A DNA stretch of 27,292 nucleotides from JAQBGV01 sp032128395 (GTDB lineage: Bacteria; Planctomycetota; UBA8108; UBA1146): the NCBI GenBank assembly GCA_032128395.1, contig JAQBGV010000246.1, forward strand, positions 1 through 27,292, read 5' to 3'. How positions within the stretch are numbered: the first letter of the stretch is position 1; the number at the start of each line of letters is the position of its first letter. The translations under genes were made by a program, and so were the position numbers. Under the pieces are notes generated by a model, which was not told the DNA's origin, ran no database searches, and worked only from the letters and a program-made list of their open reading frames with translations. Below, in pieces: positions 1 through 6,917 of this stretch.

Positions 1-111
1 CAGGTACCGCCGCTCATCGGTCTCCCGACGCTCGCTCCGATGGTCTCCGCGGCTGCGGACACGGCAGGACCGGATGGTAGCCGACGCTGCCGGAAGTGTT
101 CTCTCTCACGT
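1..111. other. Non-coding left edge downstream of tadA
   Basis: This stretch lies after the tadA stop codon on the minus strand. No reading frame with family resemblance was seen, and there is no hairpin followed by a T run. I also looked for an SRP RNA, because that gene often sits beside tadA/dnaX in other bacteria, and did not find its conserved GGAA-loop motif here. Confidence 0.4.
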
Positions 112-600
112 TCATTCGGGTCCCCTTCCCCGACGGTCGCGGAAGAACGCGCGGAGGAGTTCCGCGCACTCGTCCTCGAGCACACCCCCGACCCAGGCCA
201 CTTCGTGCGAGAAGAGGCCGGGTTCGAGGAGTTGGACGACCGAGTCGACCGCCCCTGCCTTCGGATCGTATGCCCCGAAGACGAGGCGCGGGAGTCGCGC
301 TTGGATGATCGCGCCGGTGCACATCGCGCACGGCTCGAGAGTGACGTAGATCGTGCACCTCTCGAGCCGCCAATCCTCGAGGGCAGCGGAGGCTTGGCCG
401 ATCGCCAGAATCTCCGCGTGCGCCGAGGCGTCCCGCAGCGCTTCTTTTCGATTCGATGACCGGGCGACGAGGCCGCGTTCGGGGTGGATGATCACCGCTC
501 CGACCGGCACTTCACCGGCCTCGCCCGCCTCACGAGCCTCGCGGAGTGCGAGCCGCATCCCGAGCTGATCCGGGTCGTTCTCCAGGTAGGAGACGTGCAT
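112..600 (-). CDS. tadA: tRNA-specific adenosine deaminase TadA
   Basis: TadA deaminates adenosine-34 to inosine in the anticodon of tRNA-Arg(ACG), so that one tRNA reads CGU, CGC and CGA. The 162-residue product has the cytidine-deaminase-fold zinc site: H61-A62-E63 (zinc ligand and catalytic Glu) and P90-C91-A-M-C94 (two Cys ligands). An N-terminal helix with MRLALREAREA and the segment EVPVGAVI are typical of the family, and the length is normal. The ATG at 598-600 was chosen because the family core begins about 15 residues later; the longer open frame upstream is Arg-rich and unlike any family member. No clear Shine-Dalgarno sequence precedes it. The gene follows tRNA-Arg(ACG) on the same strand, 176 nt downstream, so co-transcription from the tRNA promoter is possible. 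Identity is secure; the exact start is a little less so. Confidence 0.95.
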   Translation of the reverse strand: MHVSYLENDPDQLGMRLALREAREAGEAGEVPVGAVIIHPERGLVARSSNRKEALRDASAHAEILAIGQASAALEDWRLERCTIYVTLEPCAMCTGAIIQARLPRLVFGAYDPKAGAVDSVVQLLEPGLFSHEVAWVGGVLEDECAELLRAFFRDRRGRGPE

Positions 601-690
601 GGCGCGGAGTTGCCGTCCCCCCCGGCGGTCGCCTCGAACGAGAACTGCCCACGGAAACCCGGAACGTCTCTCTCCGGCAGTTCGAAAAAG

Positions 691-767
691 TCTCAACCCC
701 GCCAGGTGTTGAACCAGGCGTCTCAACACCGCGTCTCAACACCGCCAGGTGTTGAACCAAAAAAAAA
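691..767. repeat. Repeated stem-loops next to an A9/T9 tract, between tadA and tRNA-Arg
   Basis: A 26-nt unit occurs at 691-716 and 734-759 with one mismatch, and a partial third copy occupies 721-733. The full unit folds as TCAACACC-GCCA-GGTGTTGA (736-755), an 8-bp perfect stem with a 4-nt loop; the first copy has one mismatch in the stem. Nine consecutive A follow at 759-767, read as T9 on the tRNA/tadA strand just after the tRNA 3' end. On that strand the T tract comes before the hairpins, so this is not a standard terminator for the tRNA, although it could affect 3' processing. Confidence 0.7.
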
Positions 768-776
768 GAGCAAATG

Positions 777-850
777 CGCGCCCGGGAGGATTCGAACCCC
801 CAACCTCCTGATCCGTAGTCAGACGCTCTATCCAGTTGAGCTACGGGCGC
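777..850 (-). tRNA. tRNA-Arg(ACG)
   Basis: A complete 74-nt cloverleaf can be folded on the minus strand. The acceptor stem is GCGCCCG/CGGGCGC, the D-arm GCTC/GAGC, and the anticodon stem TCTGA/TCAGG with loop CTACGGA, so the anticodon is ACG. The variable region is AGGTT and the T-arm is GGGGG-TTCGAAT-CCTCC. The discriminator base is G and CCA is not encoded, so the cell must add it. ACG is the anticodon whose A34 is converted to inosine by TadA, the next gene downstream. Confidence 0.96.
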
Positions 851-863
851 TTAGAAGCGGGGA

Positions 864-892
864 AAGGTAGCAAGGGGCCTGGGGGGTGTCAA
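864..892 (-). promoter_or_regulatory. Sigma-70-type promoter for tRNA-Arg (and perhaps tadA)
   Basis: On the minus strand a perfect -35 box TTGACA (887-892) is followed by 17 nt and a -10 box TACCTT (864-869, 3 of 6 consensus). Transcription would start about 5-7 nt before the mature tRNA 5' end at 850. Spacing and position fit a stable-RNA promoter. Confidence 0.65.
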
Positions 893-986
893 GCAAGCCG
901 GGAGAGGTGGTTGGGGGGTCGTTCGGGGCGGCGGACAAGGAACGCTCGGTCCCCCCGGGACTCTCATCCCAAGACCTCCACTTACG

Positions 987-1014
987 TTGAGCGCCCGGCC
1001 GAATCGGGTCTAAT
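987..1014 (+). promoter_or_regulatory. Putative dnaX promoter giving a leaderless start
   Basis: TTGAGC (987-992) and TCTAAT (1009-1014) are separated by 16 nt. The -10 box ends 6 nt before the dnaX ATG at 1021, so transcription would begin at or next to the start codon. No Shine-Dalgarno sequence is seen upstream of that ATG, which agrees with a leaderless mRNA. Confidence 0.5.
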
Positions 1015-1020
1015 GGGGCC

Positions 1021-2844
1021 ATGACAGTTCCGCAAGAAACCAGACCCGGAGCCCCCTACGAGGTGATCGCCCGCCGCTACCGCCCGCGGACCTTTCGCGA
1101 GGTCGTGGGGCAAGAGGCGATCGCCGAAACCCTGCGCCAGGGGATCCTCCAGGAGCGCCTCGGTCACGCATACCTTTTCTCGGGGCCGCGCGGGGTCGGC
1201 AAGACCTCGATGGCGCGAATCTTCGCGCGGGCGCTCCAGTGTCCCGACTCGAAGGACGGCGATCCTTGCGGCCAGTGCGGACTCTGCGATCGGATTTTCC
1301 GCGGCGATGATGTCGACGTCGTCGAGATGGACGGCGCTTCCCATCGCGGGATCGACGACATGCGGGAACTGATCCAGCACGTGCGATACGCGCCGACAGC
1401 AGGCCCCTATCGGATCTTCATCATCGACGAGGTCCACATGCTGACGCGGGAGGCGTTCAACAGCCTCCTCAAGACCCTCGAAGAGCCGCCGGCTCACGTG
1501 AAATTCTTCTTCGCGACGACAGAGCCGGAGAAAGTGCTGCCGACCGTGCTGTCGCGGTGCCAGCGCTTCGACTTCTCGCCGATCTCACCTTCGGACATCG
1601 TCCGCCGCCTCGAGCAGATCTGCGCGGCGGAGGGCGCGACGCCGGAAGCGGGACTGCTCGATCGGATCGCAGCTCTCGCCCGCGGCGGGATGCGCGACTC
1701 GCAGTCGCTCCTCGATCAGCTGCTCAGCTTCGCCGGAAATACTCCCTCGACCGCCGACCTCGACAGCATCACCGGAAGGCTCGCTCCCGAAGAAGTGGAC
1801 GCTCTCCTCGAGCGGATCGAGCGAGGGGAGCGGGCGGAGGTCGTCCGGCGGCTCGAGGAGATCGGTCGCGGCGGGACCGACCCTGCGGTGCTCCTCGAGC
1901 AGGTGATCGAGACGCTCCGGGATCGCCTGCACGACGGCGTCGCAGCGGGGTGGGGGGATACCGAGATCGATCGCAACTTGCTCGCGCAGGAAATTCTGCA
2001 GGAGGCGCGGATGAGAGTCCGTCGGCTCGGCCGCGCAGACCTGGTACTCGAGCTGGCGCTCCTGCGGCTGTCGACCCTCGTCGACCTGGTGCCGCTCTCG
2101 CGGTGGCAGGATGCTCTCGGTGTCGGCGAGGGAGCGATCCGTCACGAGGCAGACCCGAGGGGTGGAGCCGAGTCGCGACGCACAGAGATCACGAGGAGCG
2201 AGGCGCCGGGAATTCCGTCCCGGCGTGCGAAGGCATCCCCTCCCGCAGAGTCCCCGCAGACAGAGACCGCGCCGCCGAAGCAGCCCGACGTACCGACACC
2301 CCCACGGATCACTCCGCGGGATCATCCCCCGGCCGCGATGCGGACGGATGACGAGGCCTCCGCGGAGGGTGGAGGGGTAGCGAAGCTCCGCGCCGCATTC
2401 GACGAAGGGAAGCGGAGCCCCCGGAGTCCGGCGAAGCAAGAGCCCCCGCGAGTGTCCGCCGCGGTCGAGGTCGGAGCCGACGATCCGCCAGGGACGCTCC
2501 GCGCCGCGCTCGATGAGATCTCGCCCTCCCTCGTGAGAGTGGTCGGCGACCAGTTCGGACTTGAGAAGGCGGGGGACGAGTGGACCCTGTCGCTTTCGGC
2601 GCCGGCGCTTGGGGTTCTCGGCGAGCGGCGTGACTCCCTGCGCCGCGACCTCGCCCGTGCGCTCGGAGCGTCTGTTCGGGTCGAACTCGGGGACTTCGGC
2701 GGATCGGATCTCCCCTCGGAGGAGCCTGCGGGGTCCGAGGAGGTTCCGGAGATCGTGGAGAAGGCGCGGGAGATATTTCGCGGCGAACTCTTCCGCGGCG
2801 GGCCCCCGTCGCGGCGAGGCGAATCGAGAGGACGGGACGCGTGA
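1021..2844 (+). CDS. dnaX: DNA polymerase III subunit gamma/tau
   Basis: The clamp-loader ATPase opens the beta clamp and loads it on primed DNA in the replisome. The 607-residue protein begins with the family segment YRPRTFREVVGQE. Walker A is GPRGVGKT (55-62). The four-Cys zinc site is C74, C83, C86, C89. The DExx box is DEVH (136-139), sensor 1 follows FFFATTEP, and the SRC arginine-finger motif is at 178-180. Residues ~370-480 are Pro/Ser/Arg-rich and probably disordered, followed by a short C-terminal domain. I saw no A/G-rich slippery heptamer that would produce a separate gamma form. dnaX heads dnaX-ybaB-recR, a conserved bacterial arrangement; its stop TGA overlaps the GTG start of ybaB. 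ATG 1021 is the only start that fits the family N-terminus. Confidence 0.97.
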   Translation: MTVPQETRPGAPYEVIARRYRPRTFREVVGQEAIAETLRQGILQERLGHAYLFSGPRGVGKTSMARIFARALQCPDSKDGDPCGQCGLCDRIFRGDDVDVVEMDGASHRGIDDMRELIQHVRYAPTAGPYRIFIIDEVHMLTREAFNSLLKTLEEPPAHVKFFFATTEPEKVLPTVLSRCQRFDFSPISPSDIVRRLEQICAAEGATPEAGLLDRIAALARGGMRDSQSLLDQLLSFAGNTPSTADLDSITGRLAPEEVDALLERIERGERAEVVRRLEEIGRGGTDPAVLLEQVIETLRDRLHDGVAAGWGDTEIDRNLLAQEILQEARMRVRRLGRADLVLELALLRLSTLVDLVPLSRWQDALGVGEGAIRHEADPRGGAESRRTEITRSEAPGIPSRRAKASPPAESPQTETAPPKQPDVPTPPRITPRDHPPAAMRTDDEASAEGGGVAKLRAAFDEGKRSPRSPAKQEPPRVSAAVEVGADDPPGTLRAALDEISPSLVRVVGDQFGLEKAGDEWTLSLSAPALGVLGERRDSLRRDLARALGASVRVELGDFGGSDLPSEEPAGSEEVPEIVEKAREIFRGELFRGGPPSRRGESRGRDA

Positions 2845-3158
2845 ACATGGGCGATCTCGGTGGCCTGTTCCAGCAGGCGCAGAAGATGCAGCGTGAACTT
2901 CGTCAGGTGCAACAGGACCTGCGTCGTCGCATCGTCCTCGGTGAGTCGGGGGGCGGAATGGTCAAGGTGTACGTCAACGGCAACCAGGAAGTTCAGAAGA
3001 TCGAGATCGAGCGCGATGCGGTCGACCCGGATGACATCGGGATGCTCGAAGACCTGGTGCTCGTCGCGGTGCAAGAGGGCCTGAAGAAGGCGAAGGAACT
3101 CTCGGACGAGGAAACCGCGCGCGTGACCGGCGGGATGAACCTGCCCGGTCTGACGTAG
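2841..3158 (+). CDS. ybaB: YbaB/EbfC family nucleoid-associated protein
   Basis: Small dimeric DNA-binding proteins of this family coat the nucleoid and are usually encoded between dnaX and recR, as here. The 105-residue product has the N-terminal amphipathic helix MGDLGGLFQQAQKMQRELRQ, the strand segment VNGNQEVQKIEI, and the C-terminal region ending MNLPGLT. The GTG at 2841 overlaps the dnaX stop (GTGA), with GAGAGGA about 8 nt upstream; an ATG two codons later (2847) is an equally good start. The stop codon TAG (3156-3158) coincides with the left boundary of the MITE-like element that follows. Length and sequence are normal, so the insertion appears not to have truncated the protein. Confidence 0.95.
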   Translation: MNMGDLGGLFQQAQKMQRELRQVQQDLRRRIVLGESGGGMVKVYVNGNQEVQKIEIERDAVDPDDIGMLEDLVLVAVQEGLKKAKELSDEETARVTGGMNLPGLT

Positions 3159-3319
3159 TGTCCTGAGTCCGAGGTTCGCGTGCAAAGTGGCGGGGCCTCG
3201 GCGACGGCGCAAGGCGCGACGACGCCGGCGTGTTCATGAGACACGTCAAGGAGGAGCAACGCAGTGAACGACGTCGCGGGCACGTCAATTTGTGCGCGAA
3301 GTCCTGACTAAGGACACTA
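3156..3319. mobile_element. MITE-like element between ybaB and recR
   Basis: The ends form terminal inverted repeats: TAGTGTCCTGAGTC at 3156-3169 and GACTAAGGACACTA at 3306-3319 match in 13 of 14 positions, and weaker matching (20 of 25) extends inward through a TTCGCG block. TA lies at both ends (3156-3157 and 3318-3319), like the TA target duplication of IS630/Tc1-mariner-type elements, leaving a 160-bp element. It has no transposase or convincing frame inside. Removing the element with one TA leaves ACG TAGGAGATCCC TTG: the ybaB stop codon overlaps a recR Shine-Dalgarno site just before the recR TTG. This reconstruction supports a real insertion. The assignment to a named family is inference. 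Confidence 0.7.
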
Positions 3320-3328
3320 GGAGATCCC

Positions 3329-3961
3329 TTGGCCGGCGATGGCCTGTTGCGCCCCCTGGTAGACGCTCTCGCCCAACTCCCCGGGATCGGGGAGAAGAGC
3401 GCAGAGCGTCTCGCCTATCACATTCTCAAGCAGTCCTCCGAGGATGCCCTCGGTCTTGCGGAGGAGATCCGCAAGGTGAAAGAGGACCTGCGCCAGTGCA
3501 CCGACTGCTTTGCCATCGCGCGCGAGGAGCGGTGCGAGATTTGCTCCGACGCGACGCGCGACCATGGGCTCGTCTGTGTGGTCGAGCAGCCGAAGGATCT
3601 GCTGGCGATCGAACGGAGCGGGGCCTTCCGCGGGATCTACCACGTTCTCGGGGGGAGCTTCTCACCGATGGAGCAACGCGGGCCGGATCAGCTCACGATC
3701 AAACGGCTGCTCGAGCGAGTCCGCGCGGGTGGCCTCCGCGAGGTGATCTTGGCGACCGATCCCGACTTCGAGGGAGATGGCACCGCACTCCTCCTCGAGG
3801 AAGCACTGAACGGAACGGGGATCCCGGTGACCCGCCTCGCCCGCGGACTTCCCGCCGGTGGCCAGATCGAATACATGAACCAGAGCATCATCCGAGACGC
3901 GGTCGAGGGACGCCGTCCCTACGGTAGTGATGCCTCCGACATCCCGGGAGAGGGTTCGTGA
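3329..3961 (+). CDS. recR: Recombination mediator protein RecR
   Basis: RecR works with RecO (and RecF) to load RecA on SSB-coated gapped DNA. The 210-residue protein has the N-terminal helix-hairpin-helix (LAQLPGIGEKSAERLAYHIL), a four-Cys zinc finger (C57, C60, C69, C72) and a Toprim domain with E86 and LATDPDFEGDGTA (141-153), where most homologues read ATNPxxEGEAT. The start is a TTG at 3329 preceded by AGGAG (3319-3323) with 5-nt spacing; no in-frame ATG fits the family N-terminus. The first A of that AGGAG is the right TA boundary of the MITE-like element. The stop TGA overlaps the GTG of the next gene (GTGA), tying recR translation to the membrane unit downstream. Confidence 0.95.
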   Translation: MAGDGLLRPLVDALAQLPGIGEKSAERLAYHILKQSSEDALGLAEEIRKVKEDLRQCTDCFAIAREERCEICSDATRDHGLVCVVEQPKDLLAIERSGAFRGIYHVLGGSFSPMEQRGPDQLTIKRLLERVRAGGLREVILATDPDFEGDGTALLLEEALNGTGIPVTRLARGLPAGGQIEYMNQSIIRDAVEGRRPYGSDASDIPGEGS

Positions 3962-5964
3962 GGGACCTGCACCTGCGAGCTCGATTCCTCGGCTGGTCGC
4001 TCCGAACGTCTTGCTGGTGGCTCCTCCTCCCCTCGTTGGCATCCAGTCTCGATGCTCAGGTGACGCACGTCGACTTCGAGGGATTCTCGGTCGAGATCCG
4101 CGAGCTGTTCACCGCCCGTGCCGACTCCGCGTGGAACGGGGTCGAGGTCATCATCGAGAACACCGGGAGCGAGAGGATCGAGCCGACGATCTCGATCCGC
4201 ACCTCGGTTGCGACGCTCGTGGCCCAGCGAAGCGTCAGCTGGACGACCGTCGTCTCGCCGGGGCTTCCAGGACATCCTTCGACGCGACGACAACTCCTGC
4301 CGATCTCCACTCTCGCAGGGGAGGGGTGGGTGGTGTATCTCCGCGGTCAGCTCGAGGTGAGAATCGATGGATCGCGACTCGAGCCTCTCAAGGGAAACTC
4401 GCTCGAATTCGATCTGGCGCGAGAACGCCCCGTTCAGGGGAGAGGGACCTCCGATCGTTGGTTCCCGTCGGGTGACTTCAACACTCTCGTCGTCGCCACT
4501 GGCGATGAACCGAGCGGGTGGCGGGGCGCGTTCGAGGATGAGGTCACACCTCTTCTCCGAGCGGCGGGGAGCGGCGACGAGGACGTGATGTTCCGCGAGC
4601 TCAATGTCGACGCACTGCCGGTCCACGTCGAGGCGTACTCGGGGATCGACCGGGTCGTCCTGATCGGGCTCGATCCCGATCGACTCTCCGAGGTACAGCG
4701 GAGCGCGCTGCGCGCGGCGGTTCTCTCCGGACTTCGCGTGTGGATCATCCCGGACGAAGGCGGGGCGGGGAATCGCTGGGTCTGGCCGGAGGGGTTCCAG
4801 GGGATCGCTTCCGAGACGCATCCGGCGGCTCTTGGGCGTCCGTTCTTCCTCGCGGACGAGGACCCCGGAAAGGTCCGAACCAAAGATCTGATCGATGGAC
4901 TCGAGATTCCCACCACCCTCGAATATCGCGAGGGGGCTGGGTCGTGGTTACGGGCGACCTCACCCGTGGGCCCCTGGGAATTCGGGGAGGGTCCGGAGGA
5001 GAACTGGGCCCAAGAGGTGCTCGTACGCCAATTCCACCGTGAAGAGAACCAAGTGGGCCGACAGTTCCGTCAAGACTCGGGGGGGGGCTGGCTCGACGGC
5101 GTCGATGAGCGATTTCGTCGCTCGATCGACCCCGAGTCGCTCTTCTTGTTCGTCGTGGTCTACCTGCTCGTCGCGGGTCCGGGGCTGTTTCTCTATCTGA
5201 AGCGCAAGGGGCGCCTCCCCTGGCTCCTCTGGTTGCAGCCGGCAGTAGTCGCGGTGTTCCTCGTCGGGACCGGCCTGATCGGGTGGGCACACTTCGGCGT
5301 CGCGAACCGCACCGACGACACCTTCATCCTGTACCTCCACGCCGAAGAACCCGGCGGTGTGCTCCTCCACCTGCGAAGCGTGTATTCCTCGGTCTCGTCG
5401 AGCCGGGATGTCTCGGCACTGGGAGAGAGCCTGCCGATTCCCGTCCCCGCCGCGATCCGGAGTCGGCCCTTCGGTTGGAACCTGGATCCCGCCAAACGGG
5501 AGCTCGCCGGGTTTCGCACGCGGACGTGGAGCCTGACCCATTTCCTCTCGGGACGAGGTGTACCGCTCGGAGGGCTCGAATTTCGCTCTCACGGATCGAA
5601 GCCCGAGATCGAGAGCCACCTTCCCTTCTCGATCCGCGGCGTGACCGTGAAGCACGCCCGCGGGACCTTCTCTCGCGAAGTGGAGGTTCGCCCCGGACAG
5701 GTCGTCTATCCGGCCGGGATCGGTGGGAGCGACCCGGAAGGGCTCCTCCCCGGGCGTGTCCACATCGCACTCGACGACAGCGGCTCCCCCTGGACCAGCG
5801 TGCGTATGGCGCTCTGGGTCTGGCCGAGTGATCGCTCGAGTCTTGCGGTGATTCTTGTCGCTGAGTTCGATCCGAAGGAACTGCCGGCCGAGGTCCTCGA
5901 GCAGTGTTCCGACGGTGCGCAGGGGTTCGTGGTCGTCCTCGGCCCGGAGCGGTGGGTGAGGTGA
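3958..5964 (+). CDS. Exported two-TM membrane protein with a DUF4350/GATase-like segment, ABC-associated
   Basis: The function is not known. The 668-residue product has a signal sequence (hydrophobic 16-30, likely cleavage after LDA before Q34) and an N-terminal beta-rich domain. A segment at ~216-270 (RVVLIGLDPDRLSEVQRSAL) resembles the glutamine-amidotransferase-like fold where a 'not above x, not below y' loop precedes 'LSxxQxxAL'. Two membrane helices follow at ~394-416 (VVYLLVAGPGLFLYL) and ~421-445, joined by a short basic loop, then a C-terminal ~220-residue domain. Helix pairs reading YLLxxGPxxxxxLKRKxR with WL next occur, from memory, in large proteins beside ABC-2 exporters, and here the next two genes are exactly that. 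GTG 3958 overlaps the recR stop, and the end overlaps the ATPase start. A partner or accessory subunit of the exporter is a reasonable guess. Confidence 0.8.
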   Translation: MRDLHLRARFLGWSLRTSCWWLLLPSLASSLDAQVTHVDFEGFSVEIRELFTARADSAWNGVEVIIENTGSERIEPTISIRTSVATLVAQRSVSWTTVVSPGLPGHPSTRRQLLPISTLAGEGWVVYLRGQLEVRIDGSRLEPLKGNSLEFDLARERPVQGRGTSDRWFPSGDFNTLVVATGDEPSGWRGAFEDEVTPLLRAAGSGDEDVMFRELNVDALPVHVEAYSGIDRVVLIGLDPDRLSEVQRSALRAAVLSGLRVWIIPDEGGAGNRWVWPEGFQGIASETHPAALGRPFFLADEDPGKVRTKDLIDGLEIPTTLEYREGAGSWLRATSPVGPWEFGEGPEENWAQEVLVRQFHREENQVGRQFRQDSGGGWLDGVDERFRRSIDPESLFLFVVVYLLVAGPGLFLYLKRKGRLPWLLWLQPAVVAVFLVGTGLIGWAHFGVANRTDDTFILYLHAEEPGGVLLHLRSVYSSVSSSRDVSALGESLPIPVPAAIRSRPFGWNLDPAKRELAGFRTRTWSLTHFLSGRGVPLGGLEFRSHGSKPEIESHLPFSIRGVTVKHARGTFSREVEVRPGQVVYPAGIGGSDPEGLLPGRVHIALDDSGSPWTSVRMALWVWPSDRSSLAVILVAEFDPKELPAEVLEQCSDGAQGFVVVLGPERWVR

Positions 5965-6917
5965 GCGCAGCGAATGGTGCGGCAAAGATCCTCCAGGTGT
6001 CGGGGCTTCGGATGCAGTTCGGGACGAAAGAGGTACTGAAGGGGATCTCCTTCGAAGTCGCTCGCGGGGAGATCTTCGGATTCATCGGGCCGAACGGCGC
6101 GGGCAAGACGACCACGATCCGGATCCTCGCGACTCTGCTGATCCCGACGGGAGGGGATGTGTGGGTCGACGGTTACCACGCTCTGACCCACCCCGAACAG
6201 GTGCGTCGCCGCATCGGATACATGCCCGATTACGTCGGCGTGTATCCCGGATTGACGGTCGCCGAGTACCTCGAGTTCTTCGCCGGGGCATACCGAATCC
6301 ATGGTCGCCGGCGGAAGTCGCTCCTCGCGGACGTCATCGATCTCACCGACCTGGGAAATCTGATCGACACCGAGGTCCAGGTCCTCTCGAAAGGGATGCG
6401 GCAGCGGCTCTGTCTCGCACAGACACTGATCCACGATCCCGATCTGCTGATTCTCGACGAACCCGCCTCCGGTCTCGATCCGCGCGCTCGCATCGAGTTT
6501 CGCGTTCTCTTGCGCGAGTTGCGTCGGATGGGGAAGACGGTCCTACTCTCGAGTCACATCCTGACCGAGCTCTCCGAGATCTGTGACTCGGTGGGGATCA
6601 TCGAGCAGGGTGAACTGGTGGCGCACGGGAGAGTGGACGCCATTCTCGACGGCCTTCGGGAGTCTACGGTCGCGTATGCGGTGCAACTCCTCCGCTCGGG
6701 AGATGCGGTGCTCGAGACGATCCTCGCGGTGCCGGGGGTCGAATCCGCCTCGCTCGACGACCGCATGTTGCGGTTCCGTTTCTCCGGGAACGAGGACGAG
6801 GTGCACCGGGTCTTCTCCGCGCTCTGCAACCGGAAGATCGTCTTCGTGTCGGTGCGTCGAGAGGATGAGAACCTCGAGAGCATTTTCATGAAGCTGACCC
6901 GCGGAGAGGTGTCGTAG
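5961..6917 (+). CDS. ABC transporter ATP-binding protein
   Basis: This is the cytoplasmic ATPase of an ABC-2-type exporter. The 318-residue protein has Walker A GPNGAGKTT (43-51), signature LSKGM (142-146), Walker B LLILDEP (D166, E167), D-loop SGLDP and switch histidine H199 (LLSSHIL). A ~100-residue C-terminal domain follows, as in CcmA/NatA-like and gliding-type ATPases. The open frame extends upstream to 5904, but the GTG at 5961 was chosen: it overlaps the preceding stop as GTGA, has GGAG 11 nt upstream, and gives a normal N-terminus. The substrate cannot be read from the sequence. The stop TAG shares its last base with the GTG of the permease gene, so the pair is translationally coupled. 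Confidence 0.95.
   Translation: MSAANGAAKILQVSGLRMQFGTKEVLKGISFEVARGEIFGFIGPNGAGKTTTIRILATLLIPTGGDVWVDGYHALTHPEQVRRRIGYMPDYVGVYPGLTVAEYLEFFAGAYRIHGRRRKSLLADVIDLTDLGNLIDTEVQVLSKGMRQRLCLAQTLIHDPDLLILDEPASGLDPRARIEFRVLLRELRRMGKTVLLSSHILTELSEICDSVGIIEQGELVAHGRVDAILDGLRESTVAYAVQLLRSGDAVLETILAVPGVESASLDDRMLRFRFSGNEDEVHRVFSALCNRKIVFVSVRREDENLESIFMKLTRGEVS

Noticed and set aside
601..776. CRISPR-like array from the repeated 26-mers
   Set aside because: Only two full copies, with no regular spacers, and the unit is a simple hairpin.
759..850. T9 tract after tRNA-Arg as its terminator
   Set aside because: On the tRNA strand the T run precedes the hairpins rather than following one.
850..1020. SRP RNA gene next to dnaX
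   Set aside because: The GGGAAAGGTAGCA stretch near 859-872 only superficially resembles the SRP motif; there is no matching helix, and it overlaps the tRNA promoter.
1021..2844. Programmed frameshift in dnaX
   Set aside because: No slippery heptamer with a downstream stem-loop was seen.
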